A DNA stretch of 64,000 bases from Desertimonas sp963786985 (GTDB taxonomy: Bacteria; Actinomycetota; Acidimicrobiia; Acidimicrobiales; Ilumatobacteraceae), in assembly GCA_963786985.1 (NCBI GenBank), contig CAWBBL010000029.1, positions 1 to 64,000 on the forward strand, read 5' to 3'. How positions within the stretch are numbered: the stretch's first letter is position 1; each line of letters begins with the position of its first letter. The notes under the pieces were generated by a model. The model was not told the origin of the DNA. It made no database searches and saw only the letters and a program-made list of their open reading frames with translations. Positions 29,091-37,808 of the stretch are shown here, one piece after another. The translations under genes were made by a program, and so were the position numbers.

Positions 29091-29143
29091 CTTGACAATT
29101 CTCGCATCGGTCGGTCGGGCGGGTCTCGGTAGGTTCGGCCGTG

Positions 29144-29926
29144 ATGACGACGCCAGCCGCCGTGCGAGTGTGGGGGAGCAACTGGGCGTTGTACCGCCAC
29201 ATGTGGCGGGCCGATGCGGCCGGCAACCTGCTCCAACCACTGCTCTACCTGCTCGGCATGGGCATCGGCGTCGGCGCACTCGTCGACGAGAGCGGCCAAT
29301 CGACCGAGATGCTCGGCGGCGTCAGCTACCTCGCCTTCCTGGCCCCCGCCCTGATCGCCACGACGGCGATGATGACGTCGGCGACCGAGGCCCTCTGGCC
29401 GCTGCTGGCCGGGTTCAAGTGGACCAACCAGTTCCTCGCCATGACGGCGACGCCCCTGCACCCCGTCGACGTCGTCAGCGGATTCGCCCTGTGGGTCGCG
29501 ACCCGTGCGGTCATCGGGTCCGCGGCAGTCGCCGCCGTCCTGGTGCTGTTCGATGAGACGCGATCGTGGGGCTTGCTGGCGGCGATCGTGTTCGGAGTGC
29601 TCACCGGCCTGGCATTCGCCATGCCGGTGGCGGCGTGGACGTCGACCCAGGAGCGGGAGATCTCGTTCCCCGCCATCATCCGCTTCGGGCTGATCCCGCT
29701 GTTCTTGTTCGCCGGCGCCTTCTTCCCGATCGATCAGCTTCCGGAGTGGGCGCAGGCGATCGCCTACGTCACGCCGCTCTACCACGGCGTCGAACTGACC
29801 CGCGGCGCCGTGCTCGGGACGCTCGACCTGGGCGCCGCGGCGGGTCATGTCGCTGTGCTCGTGGCCTACGCCATGTCCGGCTACGTGATCTGCCGGCGCA
29901 CGTTCACCACAAGGCTCGAGAAGTGA
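29144..29926 (+). CDS. ABC-2 type permease
   Basis: 260 aa, six predicted helices. Features: LLQPLLYLLGMGIGVGALV, YLAFLAPALIATTAM, RFGLIPLFLFAGAFFPIDQLPEWAQ and YVTPLYHGVELTRG, typical of DrrB/NodJ permeases. TAGGTT at 29130 is 5 nt before an alternative GTG at 29141 and 8 nt before the ATG, so it may have its own leaderless promoter. Pairs with the permease at 30015 and the ATPase at 27250. Confidence 0.88.
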   Translation: MTTPAAVRVWGSNWALYRHMWRADAAGNLLQPLLYLLGMGIGVGALVDESGQSTEMLGGVSYLAFLAPALIATTAMMTSATEALWPLLAGFKWTNQFLAMTATPLHPVDVVSGFALWVATRAVIGSAAVAAVLVLFDETRSWGLLAAIVFGVLTGLAFAMPVAAWTSTQEREISFPAIIRFGLIPLFLFAGAFFPIDQLPEWAQAIAYVTPLYHGVELTRGAVLGTLDLGAAAGHVAVLVAYAMSGYVICRRTFTTRLEK

Positions 29927-29935
29927 CGTTCATTG

Positions 29936-30000
29936 CGTTCCCCGGCCACGCAGGCCGCTCGGAGACGCTCCTCGGCTGGCGCCTCGTCACTCGCACCGGA
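29936..30000. repeat. Dispersed repeat B, copy 2 (diverged, inverted)
   Basis: GCGTTCCCCGGCCACGCAGG followed by CCGCTCGGAGAC and GGCTGGCGCC, matching the complement of copies at 19275 and 58563. It lies in the short gap between the two permease genes. Confidence 0.65.
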
Positions 30001-30014
30001 GAGAAGGATCGCCC

Positions 30015-30827
30015 GTGACGGCTGCGACGATCACGTCGGGGCTGCGCATCGTCCCGGCCGCGGCGCTCGATCTGCGCCGTCCACAGCGGATGATCGAGCG
30101 CAGCGCGATGGTCAACCGGCGCACCTGGCTGATCATGTTCAGCGGCTTCTTCGAGCCGCTCTTCTATCTCATGTCGATCCGCGTCGGTGTCGGCGAACTG
30201 ATCGGCGACGTCACTGTTGACGGCGTCACGATGGACTACGCCGAGTTCGTCGCCCCTGCCCTGCTCGCCGCTTCGGCGATGAACGGGGCGATCTACGAGA
30301 CGACGATGAACGTGTTCTTCAAGTTGCGCTACGAACGCCTCTACGACACCGTCCTGGCGACTCCGATGACTCCAGCCGACGTCGCGCTCGGGGAGATCGG
30401 CTGGGCGGTGATCCGCGGCGGGCTGTACTCCGTGGCGTTCCTCGTGACGATGACGGCGATGGGGTTGGCCGGGTCGCCGTGGATCATCTTGGCGCTGCCG
30501 TTCAGCCTGCTCATCGCCTTCGCCTTCGCCTCCACCGGAATGGCGATCACCACGTACATGCGGTCGTGGGTCGACTTCGAGTACGTGACGGCGGCAACGC
30601 TGCCGTTGTTCCTGTTCTCGGCGACGTTCTATCCCGTGTCGAGCTACGGGCAGTGGGCCTGGGTGGTGCAGCTCAGCCCGCTGTACCACGGCGTCGCCCT
30701 CGTGCGTTCGGCGAACACGGGCGAGTTCGGTTGGGCGACGCTCGGCCACATCGCCGTGCTGCTCGCGATGACGGTTGTCGGCCTGCTCGTCGCGGCCAAA
30801 CGGATCCGCACCCTGCTGTTGAAGTAG
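30015..30827 (+). CDS. ABC-2 type permease
   Basis: 270 aa. Six-helix permease with FSGFFEPLFYLMSIRVGVGELIG, YAEFVAPALLAASAMNGAI, KLRYERLYDTVLATPM, LPLFLFSATFYPVSSYGQWAW and QLSPLYHGVALVR. GTG start with AAGGA 7 nt upstream. A second, diverged half of the heterodimeric exporter. Confidence 0.88.
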   Translation: MTAATITSGLRIVPAAALDLRRPQRMIERSAMVNRRTWLIMFSGFFEPLFYLMSIRVGVGELIGDVTVDGVTMDYAEFVAPALLAASAMNGAIYETTMNVFFKLRYERLYDTVLATPMTPADVALGEIGWAVIRGGLYSVAFLVTMTAMGLAGSPWIILALPFSLLIAFAFASTGMAITTYMRSWVDFEYVTAATLPLFLFSATFYPVSSYGQWAWVVQLSPLYHGVALVRSANTGEFGWATLGHIAVLLAMTVVGLLVAAKRIRTLLLK

Positions 30828-30885
30828 ACCAGCGGCGCGCCCGCATGCGCGGATGTGACGACGATGCCGACGGCGGGCTCGGCTC

Positions 30886-31907
30886 TCAGCGGAGGGCCTC
30901 GGCGACCGATCGGTTGTGGGCGTCGAGCATGTCGTTGCGATAGCTGTGCGTGTTGTCGAAGCGCGACAACAGGTACGGCCCGGCCAGCATCGGTTCGTAG
31001 CGCGGCGACTCCCCGCTGGCCGAGGCAAGTGTCGAGGCACTCGATGCGGGTGTGGAACGGCGGGGTCACGAACAGCGGCATCGAGTACCGGTCAACGTCG
31101 GGCGGGTTGATCACGCGATGCGGGTTCGACACGTAGCGATCGTTGGTCCAGATCGCCATCAGGTCGCCGAGGTTGACGACGACGTGATCGTCGGGAACGA
31201 CGATGTCGATCCAGGTGCCGTCGCGGCGCATCACCTGCAAGCCGCCGACGCCGTCATCGGTCAGCAGCGTGACGCTGCCGTAGTCGGTATGCGCACCGCA
31301 CCCGAGTTGGCCCTCGGCGGGCGGGAGTCGCTGCTGGGGCGGGTAGTGGATCATCCGGAAGTGGTAGAGGGTCTCGCCGGGCAGATCGAGCAGGAAGTCG
31401 GCGGGAAGCCCGAGGGCCATCGCCACGCCGCGCTGTACACGTCGGGCCGCCTCGACCGCATCGTCGAAGTACGCCTGCCAGGTATCACGGAACCCGGGCA
31501 GGTCCGGCAGCTGATTGGGCCCGTGCAATGGTGTCCCGGCCACGACCTCGGGATGGTCTGGTCCGTGCTCAGGTCCGCTGTCGATCGTCTCCTTGAGATC
31601 GCCGGCCAGGGTGTTGGCATCGTCGAGCGTCTCGCTGGCGATGCCGACGTAGCCGCGATGGCACGGCGATCGACCGATGGCGATCAAGTCCTTTTCCTCG
31701 ACCGGTAGCGCGAAGAACGCCCGCAACTGTTCGAGCATCCGCTGTTTGACGGTCGTTGTCGATGCCGTGGCCGGTGACCAGCAGAAAGCCCAATTCGCGG
31801 AACACGGTGTCGATCCGGTCGGCAACAGACGCCGCCGTGGACGTGTCATGGTCAGCCCCCGAGGCGAACACGGCGACGTCGATGACGGGCAGCGACGTCG
31901 TTCCCAC
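30886..31907 (-). CDS. 2OG-Fe(II) dioxygenase, isopenicillin-N-synthase type (frameshifted)
   Basis: About 340 aa. N-terminal DIOX_N part: SLPVIDVAVFASGADHD and FRELGFLLVTGHGI. Catalytic half: CGAHTDYGSVTLL (iron ligands His and Asp), SNPHRVINPP (third His) and RYSMPLFVTPP (2-oxoglutarate-binding Arg-x-Ser). End: SHSYRNDMLDAHNRSVAEALR-like. Frame breaks near 31755 and 31030. The GTG at 31907 is chosen because TACACT ends 7 nt upstream. Divergent from a BMP-type nucleoside importer, which suggests a nucleobase or nucleoside substrate (thymine-hydroxylase-like enzymes belong here), by inference. Confidence 0.75.
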
Positions 31908-31914
31908 GACGCGG

Positions 31915-31920
31915 AGTGTA
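31915..31920 (-). promoter_or_regulatory. -10 box, leaderless promoter of the dioxygenase
   Basis: TACACT on the minus strand, 7 nt before the GTG at 31907. The 218-bp gap to 32126 holds nothing else I recognise. Confidence 0.5.
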
Positions 31921-32125
31921 GGCGTGTGCGGCTGGGCGCTGCCGGGCGCCGGGACGGCCGGCCACCGAAGTCTGTGCGTCGCCAGGGTGGCGTACCGAAC
32001 GTGAACAGTTTGTTTCCGGTATCGGAGCGGCGACCCGGCGCCGCGGTGCTGCGGGCTACGCTGCGGCCGTTCGGCGGCCGGATCAACCGAGGCCGCCACG
32101 GCGAGCTCACGAGAGGGGTATCGGG

Positions 32126-33155
32126 ATGAGATCAGGGGTCTGGGCAGCGCCCACGAAGGCTGGAGTTCGATTGGTAGCCGCCGCGGCCGTTGTGTTCGCG
32201 GTCGCTGGCCAGGTCACTTCGGCCAGCACGGTTCCGAATGACGCTGACGGGATCCGCGTCGCTCTGGTCCTGCCGGGAGAGATCAACGACCTGTCGTGGA
32301 ACCAGCAGATGTACGACGGCGCTGTGGCTCTCGAGGAGGAAGGGCTGGTCAGCGAACTCGCCTACACCGAGCTCGTTCCTGAAGGCGACGCCGAGCGGGC
32401 GATCCGCGGCTACGCCGACGACGGCTTCGATCTCGTCGTCGCGCACTCCTTCGGATACGGCGAGACCACCAAGGCAGTGGCCGCCGATCACCCCGATACC
32501 GCCTTCGCCTGGGCTGGTGGCATCGCCGGCCAGGAGGCCAACGTCGCCGACTACGAGCAGCCGTTCCACGAGGCCTACTACCTGCTCGGCATCATCGCCG
32601 GCGACGTCAGCGAGACGCGGCGTCCTCGGCGGTGCTGGCGGCTTCGACATCCCCGCCTGCCACTCGCTCATCGAGGCCTTCTACCTCGGTGCCCAAGAGG
32701 TCAACCCGGAGGCGACCGGCGTCACCAACTACGTCGGCGACTGGATCGACGTCGCCCGTGGCAAGGAGGCCGCGGCGGCCGCCGCCGACGAGGGTGCCGA
32801 CGTCTTCGCGGCGTGCGGTGAGGGACCGGTGCTCGGCCAGATCGAGCTCGCCCAGGAGCGCGGCCTGTTGGCCACCGGGTACGTCGGCGACATGTCGTCG
32901 CTGGCTCCCGACACGGTGATCGCGTCGATGGTCTGGGACACCGCCGAGCTGCTCCGACCGATGATCGAGGACGTCCAGGCGGGGACGTTCGCCCCGGCGA
33001 AGTACTACTCGATCGGGGTCGCCGAAGACGGTCTGCTCGTGGTCATCAACCCCGAGCTCGCCGACCGGATCAGCCCGGAGGCGATGGAGCTGCTCGAGTC
33101 GCGCACCGCCGAGATCAAGGACGGATCCTTCGAGGTGCCGTTCATCCCCGAATAG
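32126..33155 (+). CDS. BMP/PnrA-family substrate-binding protein (one frameshift)
   Basis: Periplasmic-type binding protein for nucleosides. N-terminal signal sequence (RLVAAAAVVFAVAGQVTSAS), then IRVALVLPGEINDLSWNQQMYDGA, VVAHSFGYGETTKAVAADHPDTAFAWAGG, GGFDIPACHSLIEAFYLGA, ATGYVGDMSSLAPDTVIASMVWD and the end IKDGSFEVPFIPE. One indel near 32613 splits the frame at GDVSET/GGAGGF. First gene of a four-gene importer. Confidence 0.8.
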
Positions 33156-33157
33156 CA

Positions 33158-34628
33158 GTGGACGCCGGTTCGCCGCCGGCGCTGGAAGTCGTCGGCGTCT
33201 CCCGGCGGCTTCGGTGACGTCCAAGCACTTTGCGACGTCGACCTCGACATCCGTGCCGGAGAGGTGCTGGCGATCCTCGGCGAGAACGGGGCGGGCAAGA
33301 CGACCCTGATGCGCATCCTCGGCGGCCTCGACCGCCCGTCGTCGGGCGAGCTGTTGCGGGCGGGCGCACCATTCGCCCCGGCGTCGCCGCGCGACGCCGG
33401 GGAGCGCGGCGTGACGCTCGTGCAACAGCACTTCGCGCTCGTGCCGACGATGGTGGCCGTCGACAACCTGTTGCTGTTCCGCGCCCAACGCCATCGGCGG
33501 ACGTCGCGGGCGCAGGCGGCGGACGACCTCGCCGATCTCGCCGCACGGCTCGACTTCGAGATCGACCCGACGGCGACGGTGGCGTCGATGTCGGTGGGCG
33601 AGCGCCAGCGACTGGAGCTGCTTCGGGCCCTCGACGTCGGACCCGGAGGTGCTTCTGCTCGACGAGCCGACGGCAGTGCTCACCGACGCCGAGGCGGACC
33701 GCTTGCTCGCCGTCACTCGGCGCCTCGGCGACTGAAGGTCGGGCGGTCGTGCTGATCACCCACCGCCTGCGCGAGGTCGTCGAGGCCGCCGATCGCGTTG
33801 CCGTGATGCGCAACGGCGTCGTCGTCAGCCCGCTACGCCGGTGGGTGACCGGACGCGCGCCAGCCTCGCCCACGAGATGATCGGGACGGAGCTGCCACCC
33901 GTGCGCAGGTCGCGGGCGGTGAGCGATGGTCGCGTCGTGGTCGAGATCGACTCGCTGCGGGCAGGTCGGCTGAGCGATCGACGCGTTGACGATCCGCGCC
34001 GGTGAGATCGTCGGCGTCGCCGGGTGTCGACGGGAACGGGCAGGTCGAGCTCGAGTTGGCGCATCGCCGGCATCCTCGTCCCGGACGCGGGCACGATCGA
34101 GGTCAACGGTGAGAACGTCGGCGGGCTGCCCCCCCGCCAGCGCGTTGCCAAGGGCATCGCCTACATCCCGTCCGACCGGACGCTGCGTGCCCTCGTCGGC
34201 TCGATGCGATGCGACGACAACCTCGCTCTCGGGAGCACCACGTGGCGGGTCCGACGCGATCCCATGGCCGCGGAGCGGATGGAGACGTGGTCGATCAAGG
34301 GGGCACCCGAACAGCTCGCCGATTCGCTGTCGGGTGGTAACGCCCAGAAGCTCGTCGCGGCTCGTGAACTGCACGACGAACCGGTCGTCGTCATCGCCTG
34401 CCAGCCGACGCGGGGTCTCGACCCGGCGGCGGCTGACGCAGCTGCGGACGCGCCCTGCTCGAGTTCGCCGATCGTGGTGGTGCTGTGCTGTGGATGGCCG
34501 CCGAACTCGACGAGTTGCTGGAGGTCGCCGACCGGATCGCCGTGGCATTCCACGGCCGGTTGTCCGACTCCTTCGTCCCGCCGTACGACCGCCACCTCGT
34601 CGGCCTGGCGATGGGCGGCGGCGAGTGA
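33158..34628 (+). CDS. Nucleoside/sugar-type ABC ATPase, two ATPase domains (frameshifted)
   Basis: About 490 aa with tandem ATPase domains as in BmpA-type importers. Domain 1: GENGAGKTTLMRILGG, VQQHFALVPTMVAVDNL, MSVGERQRLELLRAL, LLLDEPTAVLTDAE and LITHRLREVVEAADR. Domain 2: TIRAGEIVGVAG, GKGIAYIPSDR-like, DSLSGGNAQKLVAAREL and QPTRGLD. At least six indels (near 33210, 33640, 33738, 33855, 33975, 34035 and 34440-34480). The GTG start is 3 bp after the upstream stop; the end overlaps the next GTG (GTGA). Confidence 0.75.
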
Positions 34629-35695
34629 CGCCGCCGATCGCGAGTGGCGCTATCGCCCAGCTGCGTGACGCCGCTGCTCTCGGTGCTCGCCGCATTCGCC
34701 GTCGGAGCCGTGATCATCGCCTGGGCGGGCGAGAACCCGCTGGACATCTACCGCACGGTGATCGACGAGGCGTTGTTCCAGAAGTCCGGCTGGCGGGACA
34801 CGCTGATGCGCGCGACACCGCTGGTGCTGATCGGTGTCGGTCTCGGCCTCGGCTTCAAGGCAAATGTGTGGAACATCGGCGCAGAAGGGCAGATGATCGT
34901 CGGCGGCCTCTGCTCGATCGCCGTGATCGGCTACGTGAACGACCTTCCCGGCGCCGTGCTGATCCCCCTCGGCCTGATCCTTGGGGCGATCGGCGGGGGA
35001 CTGTGGGGGGCTCTTGCCGGATGGGTGCACGTGCGCTACGGCGTGAACATCGTGATCGCCACGTTGCTGCTCGTGTTCATCGCCGAGCCGTTGGCGACGT
35101 GGGCGGTGCGTGACCCGCTCAAGGATCCCGGAGACGTACCTCCCGCAGAGCCGTGTCGTGGGCAACGCAGCACTGCCGGAGTTCGGGTGGATCGGCGTGC
35201 ACATCGGCGTGGCCCTGGTGCTCGTCGTTGTTCCTGTGGCGGCCTGGCTCGTGTCGTCCACCCGGCTCGGTTTCCTCGATCCGAGCGCACGGCGGCAACG
35301 AAACGGCGGTGACGACGAACGAGGTCCGTGCCGGCCGGCTGCCATTGCTGCTGCTGACGCTCGGTGGCGCGCTCGCTGGCATCGCAGGATTCGTCCAGCT
35401 TGCCGGGGTGCAGACGAGGTTCGCCACCGGCTCGGCCGCCGGCTTCGGGTTCACCGCGATCATCGTGGCGATCGTCGGCCGCAACAATCCGTTCGGTGTG
35501 GTGCTCTCGGCGATCGGACTGTCGGCGATGCTCGTCGGTGCCGAGGCAGCGCAACGAGAGAGCGGACTGCCGGTCAGCCTGATGGACACGATCCAGGCGC
35601 TGGTGGTCGTGTTCGTCGTCGTCGGGGATGCGGTCGCGGCCCGCCTCCGCACGAGGCGTACGCACCGGACCGCGGCGCGCTGGCCGACGGAGTGA
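34625..35695 (+). CDS. BMP-type ABC importer permease 1 (frameshifted)
   Basis: About 355 aa, multi-pass. Recognisable: AWAGENPLDIYRTVIDEALFQ, ATPLVLIGVGLGLGFKANVWNIGAEGQM (family signature), GVNIVIATLLLVFIAEPL, YLPQSRVVGNAALPEFG, LAGIAGFVQLAGVQTRFATGSAAGFGFTAIIVAIVGRNNP. Frame breaks near 34670, 35125 and 35290. GTG start in a GTGA overlap. Confidence 0.75.
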
Positions 35696-35708
35696 CCGGC
35701 GTGACGGC

Positions 35709-36674
35709 GTGATCGGACTGCTCGCCCAGAGCGATGTCGTGACCGTCGCGTTCTGGAGCGCGGTACTGGCGTCTGGCGTCCGCCTTGCGGTGTCGGTCGG
35801 CACGGCGGCGATCGGAGAGATGATCAACGAACGGGCCGGTGTCCTCAACCTCGGTCTGGAGGGCGTCATGCTGCTCGGTGGGTTCGCTGGCTTCGCCGCC
35901 TCGTTCGAGTCGGGTTCGCCGTGGCTCGGACTGGTGTGCGGCCTGCGTTGCCGGGGCGCGTCGTCGGAGCGGGGTTCGCCGCCCTCGTCGTGCTACCTCC
36001 GCGTCGATCAGGTGGTCGCCGGGCTCGGTCTCACGCTGTTCGGAATCGCCTTCACGGCGTTCCTCAACCGGGAGCTCTACGGCGGAGGATCGAGCCCGCC
36101 ACGCACACCGCGGCCTGGCGAGGTCGATGTTCGTCGCCCTCTCCGACCTGCCCCTGGTCGGCGAGGCGCTGTTTGCTCAGAACGCCGTCGTCTACGTCGC
36201 TGATCGCCGTGGTCGTGGTCGTGCCGTGGTGATGCGACGGAGCTACTGGCGAATCGTCGTCGACGCCGCCGGCGAGGCACCGCACGCCGCCGATGCGGCT
36301 GGCCACTCCGTCACGGTGGTGCGCTTCTGGGCAACCGTCGCGGGAAGCTCGCTCGGGGGCTTCGCCGGGGCCGTGCTGATCGTCGGACAGCTTGGCTTCT
36401 TCAACACCAACATCACCGCTGGACGCGGCTGGATCGCTCTCGCCCTGGTGATCTTCGGGCGGTGGCGTCCCGCTGTGGATCGCCGCCGGAGCGGTGCTTG
36501 TTCGGCGCCCTCGACGCGCTGCAGTTTCGCTTCCAGACGCTCGACAGCTCGGTGCCGTTCGAGTTCTTCATCGCCCTGCCCTTCGTCGTCACGCTGGTCG
36601 CCCTGGCCGCCGGTGGTCGATCCGGCGGCACGCCCTCAGCCCTCGGCCGCCCGTTCGTCCGCAGCACTGACTGA
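35709..36674 (+). CDS. BMP-type ABC importer permease 2 (frameshifted)
   Basis: About 320 aa. Signature GEMINERAGVLNLGLEGVMLLGGFAGF, then RVDQVVAGLGLTLFGIAFTAFLNRELYG, PLVGEALFAQNAVVYV, AADAAGHSVTVVRFWATVAGSSLGGFAGA and GRGWIALALVIFGRW, typical of the YufQ/second permease. Breaks near 35945, 36115, 36200-36270 and 36465. GTG start at 35709, 13 bp after permease 1. Last gene of the importer. Confidence 0.75.
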
Positions 36675-36708
36675 ACGATCGGGCAGAGCGACAGGTTGTG
36701 CCTCGTCG

Positions 36709-36714
36709 TACCCT
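36709..36714 (+). promoter_or_regulatory. -10 box, leaderless promoter of msrA
   Basis: TACCCT ends 6 nt before the ATG at 36721. Confidence 0.5.
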
Positions 36715-36720
36715 GATCTC

Positions 36721-37356
36721 ATGCTGTTCCGAAAGGCCCATACCGTGACCGCCGCCGACGCGTTGGCCGGTCGCGCCGAAGCGATGCCCGTGCCGGCGGT
36801 GCACACCGTCCTCGGCACCCCGTTGACACCGCCGTGGCCGGAGGGGATGTCCACTGCGGTGTTCGCTCTCGGTTGCTTCTGGGGCGCCGAGAAGCTGTTC
36901 TGGCAGGTGCCTGGTGTGTACTCGACGGCGGTCGGCTACGCCGGTGGATTCACGCCGAACCCGACCTACGAGGAGGTGTGCAGCGGTCGCACGGGGCACG
37001 CCGAGGCGGTTCTCGTGGTGTTCGACCCGCAGATCGTCGACTACGACCAGCTGCTCAAGCTGTTCTGGGAGGACCACGACCCCACCCAGGGCATGCGTCA
37101 AGGCAACGACGTCGGAACGCAGTACCGCAGCGCCGTCTACTTCACCGAGACGGGTCAACGCGAGCGCGCCGAGGCGAGCCGGGCGGCGATGGCCGGGGCA
37201 CTCACCGACGCCGGATACGGCGAGATCACCACCGAGTTCGCCGAGCTCACCGACTTCTATTACGCCGAGGCCTACCACCAGCAGTACCTCGACAAGAATC
37301 CCAACGGCTACTGCCCACTCCACGCCACTGGCGTTTCGTGTCGGGTCCCCGGCTGA
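36721..37356 (+). CDS. msrA: Peptide methionine-S-sulfoxide reductase
   Basis: Repairs oxidised methionine. 211 aa, intact. Catalytic GCFWG with Cys52, VGYAGGFTPNPTYEEVCSGRTGHAEAV, LFWEDHDPTQGMRQGNDVGTQYRS and EAYHQQYLDKNPNGYCP; two C-terminal Cys can act as resolving/recycling residues. The first 40 residues are an extra N-terminal arm common in actinobacterial MsrA. First intact gene after the frameshift-rich importer. Confidence 0.95.
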   Translation: MLFRKAHTVTAADALAGRAEAMPVPAVHTVLGTPLTPPWPEGMSTAVFALGCFWGAEKLFWQVPGVYSTAVGYAGGFTPNPTYEEVCSGRTGHAEAVLVVFDPQIVDYDQLLKLFWEDHDPTQGMRQGNDVGTQYRSAVYFTETGQRERAEASRAAMAGALTDAGYGEITTEFAELTDFYYAEAYHQQYLDKNPNGYCPLHATGVSCRVPG

Positions 37357-37383
37357 CCCGAGGAACTCGTCGACGTTCGGGGA

Positions 37384-37389
37384 TACCGT
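37384..37389 (+). promoter_or_regulatory. -10 box, leaderless promoter of LEA-like gene
   Basis: TACCGT ends 8 nt before the ATG at 37398. Confidence 0.45.
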
Positions 37390-37397
37390 GCCTGACC

Positions 37398-37790
37398 ATG
37401 ACACAGGACGACAGCGCCAAGTTCCTCGACAAGGTCAAAGACGTCGCCAGCGACGTCGCCGAGAAGGCCAAGGAGGTCTTCGACCACGCCAAGGAGACGT
37501 TCGGCGGCCATGCCGATAAGGCCAAGGACGTCGCCGGCGACGCTGTGGACAAGGCCGGCGATGTCGCCGGCGACGCTGTGGACAAGGCCAAGGACGTCGC
37601 CGGTGATGCCGCCGACACCGCCAAGGACGTCGCCGGCACCGTCACCGACAAGGCCGGTGACGCCTACGACGCGGCGAAGGACAAGGCCGGCGACGTCGTC
37701 GACACGGTCAAGGACAAGGTCGGCGACGCTGGCGACGAAGCAGCCGATGCCGTCGCTGACGCCAAGGACTCGGCCGACGGCACGAAGTAG
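37398..37790 (+). CDS. LEA-like amphipathic repeat protein
   Basis: 130 aa made almost wholly of 11-residue-type repeats such as DKAKDVAGDAV, DKAGDVAGDAV and DTAKDVAGTVT. Rich in Lys, Asp and Ala, no Cys, predicted one long amphipathic helix, soluble. Resembles group 3 LEA and related stress proteins that protect proteins or membranes during drying or osmotic stress. Next to msrA, so a stress role is plausible. Confidence 0.7.
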   Translation: MTQDDSAKFLDKVKDVASDVAEKAKEVFDHAKETFGGHADKAKDVAGDAVDKAGDVAGDAVDKAKDVAGDAADTAKDVAGTVTDKAGDAYDAAKDKAGDVVDTVKDKVGDAGDEAADAVADAKDSADGTK

Positions 37791-37808
37791 CGGAACTCAC
37801 TGAGCCCG

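Noticed and set aside
29093..29098. TTGACA at 29093 as a sigma-70 promoter for the first permease
   Set aside because: No matching -10 at 16-18 bp downstream; TAGGTT at 29130 near the start is a better candidate, so the hexamer alone is not called.
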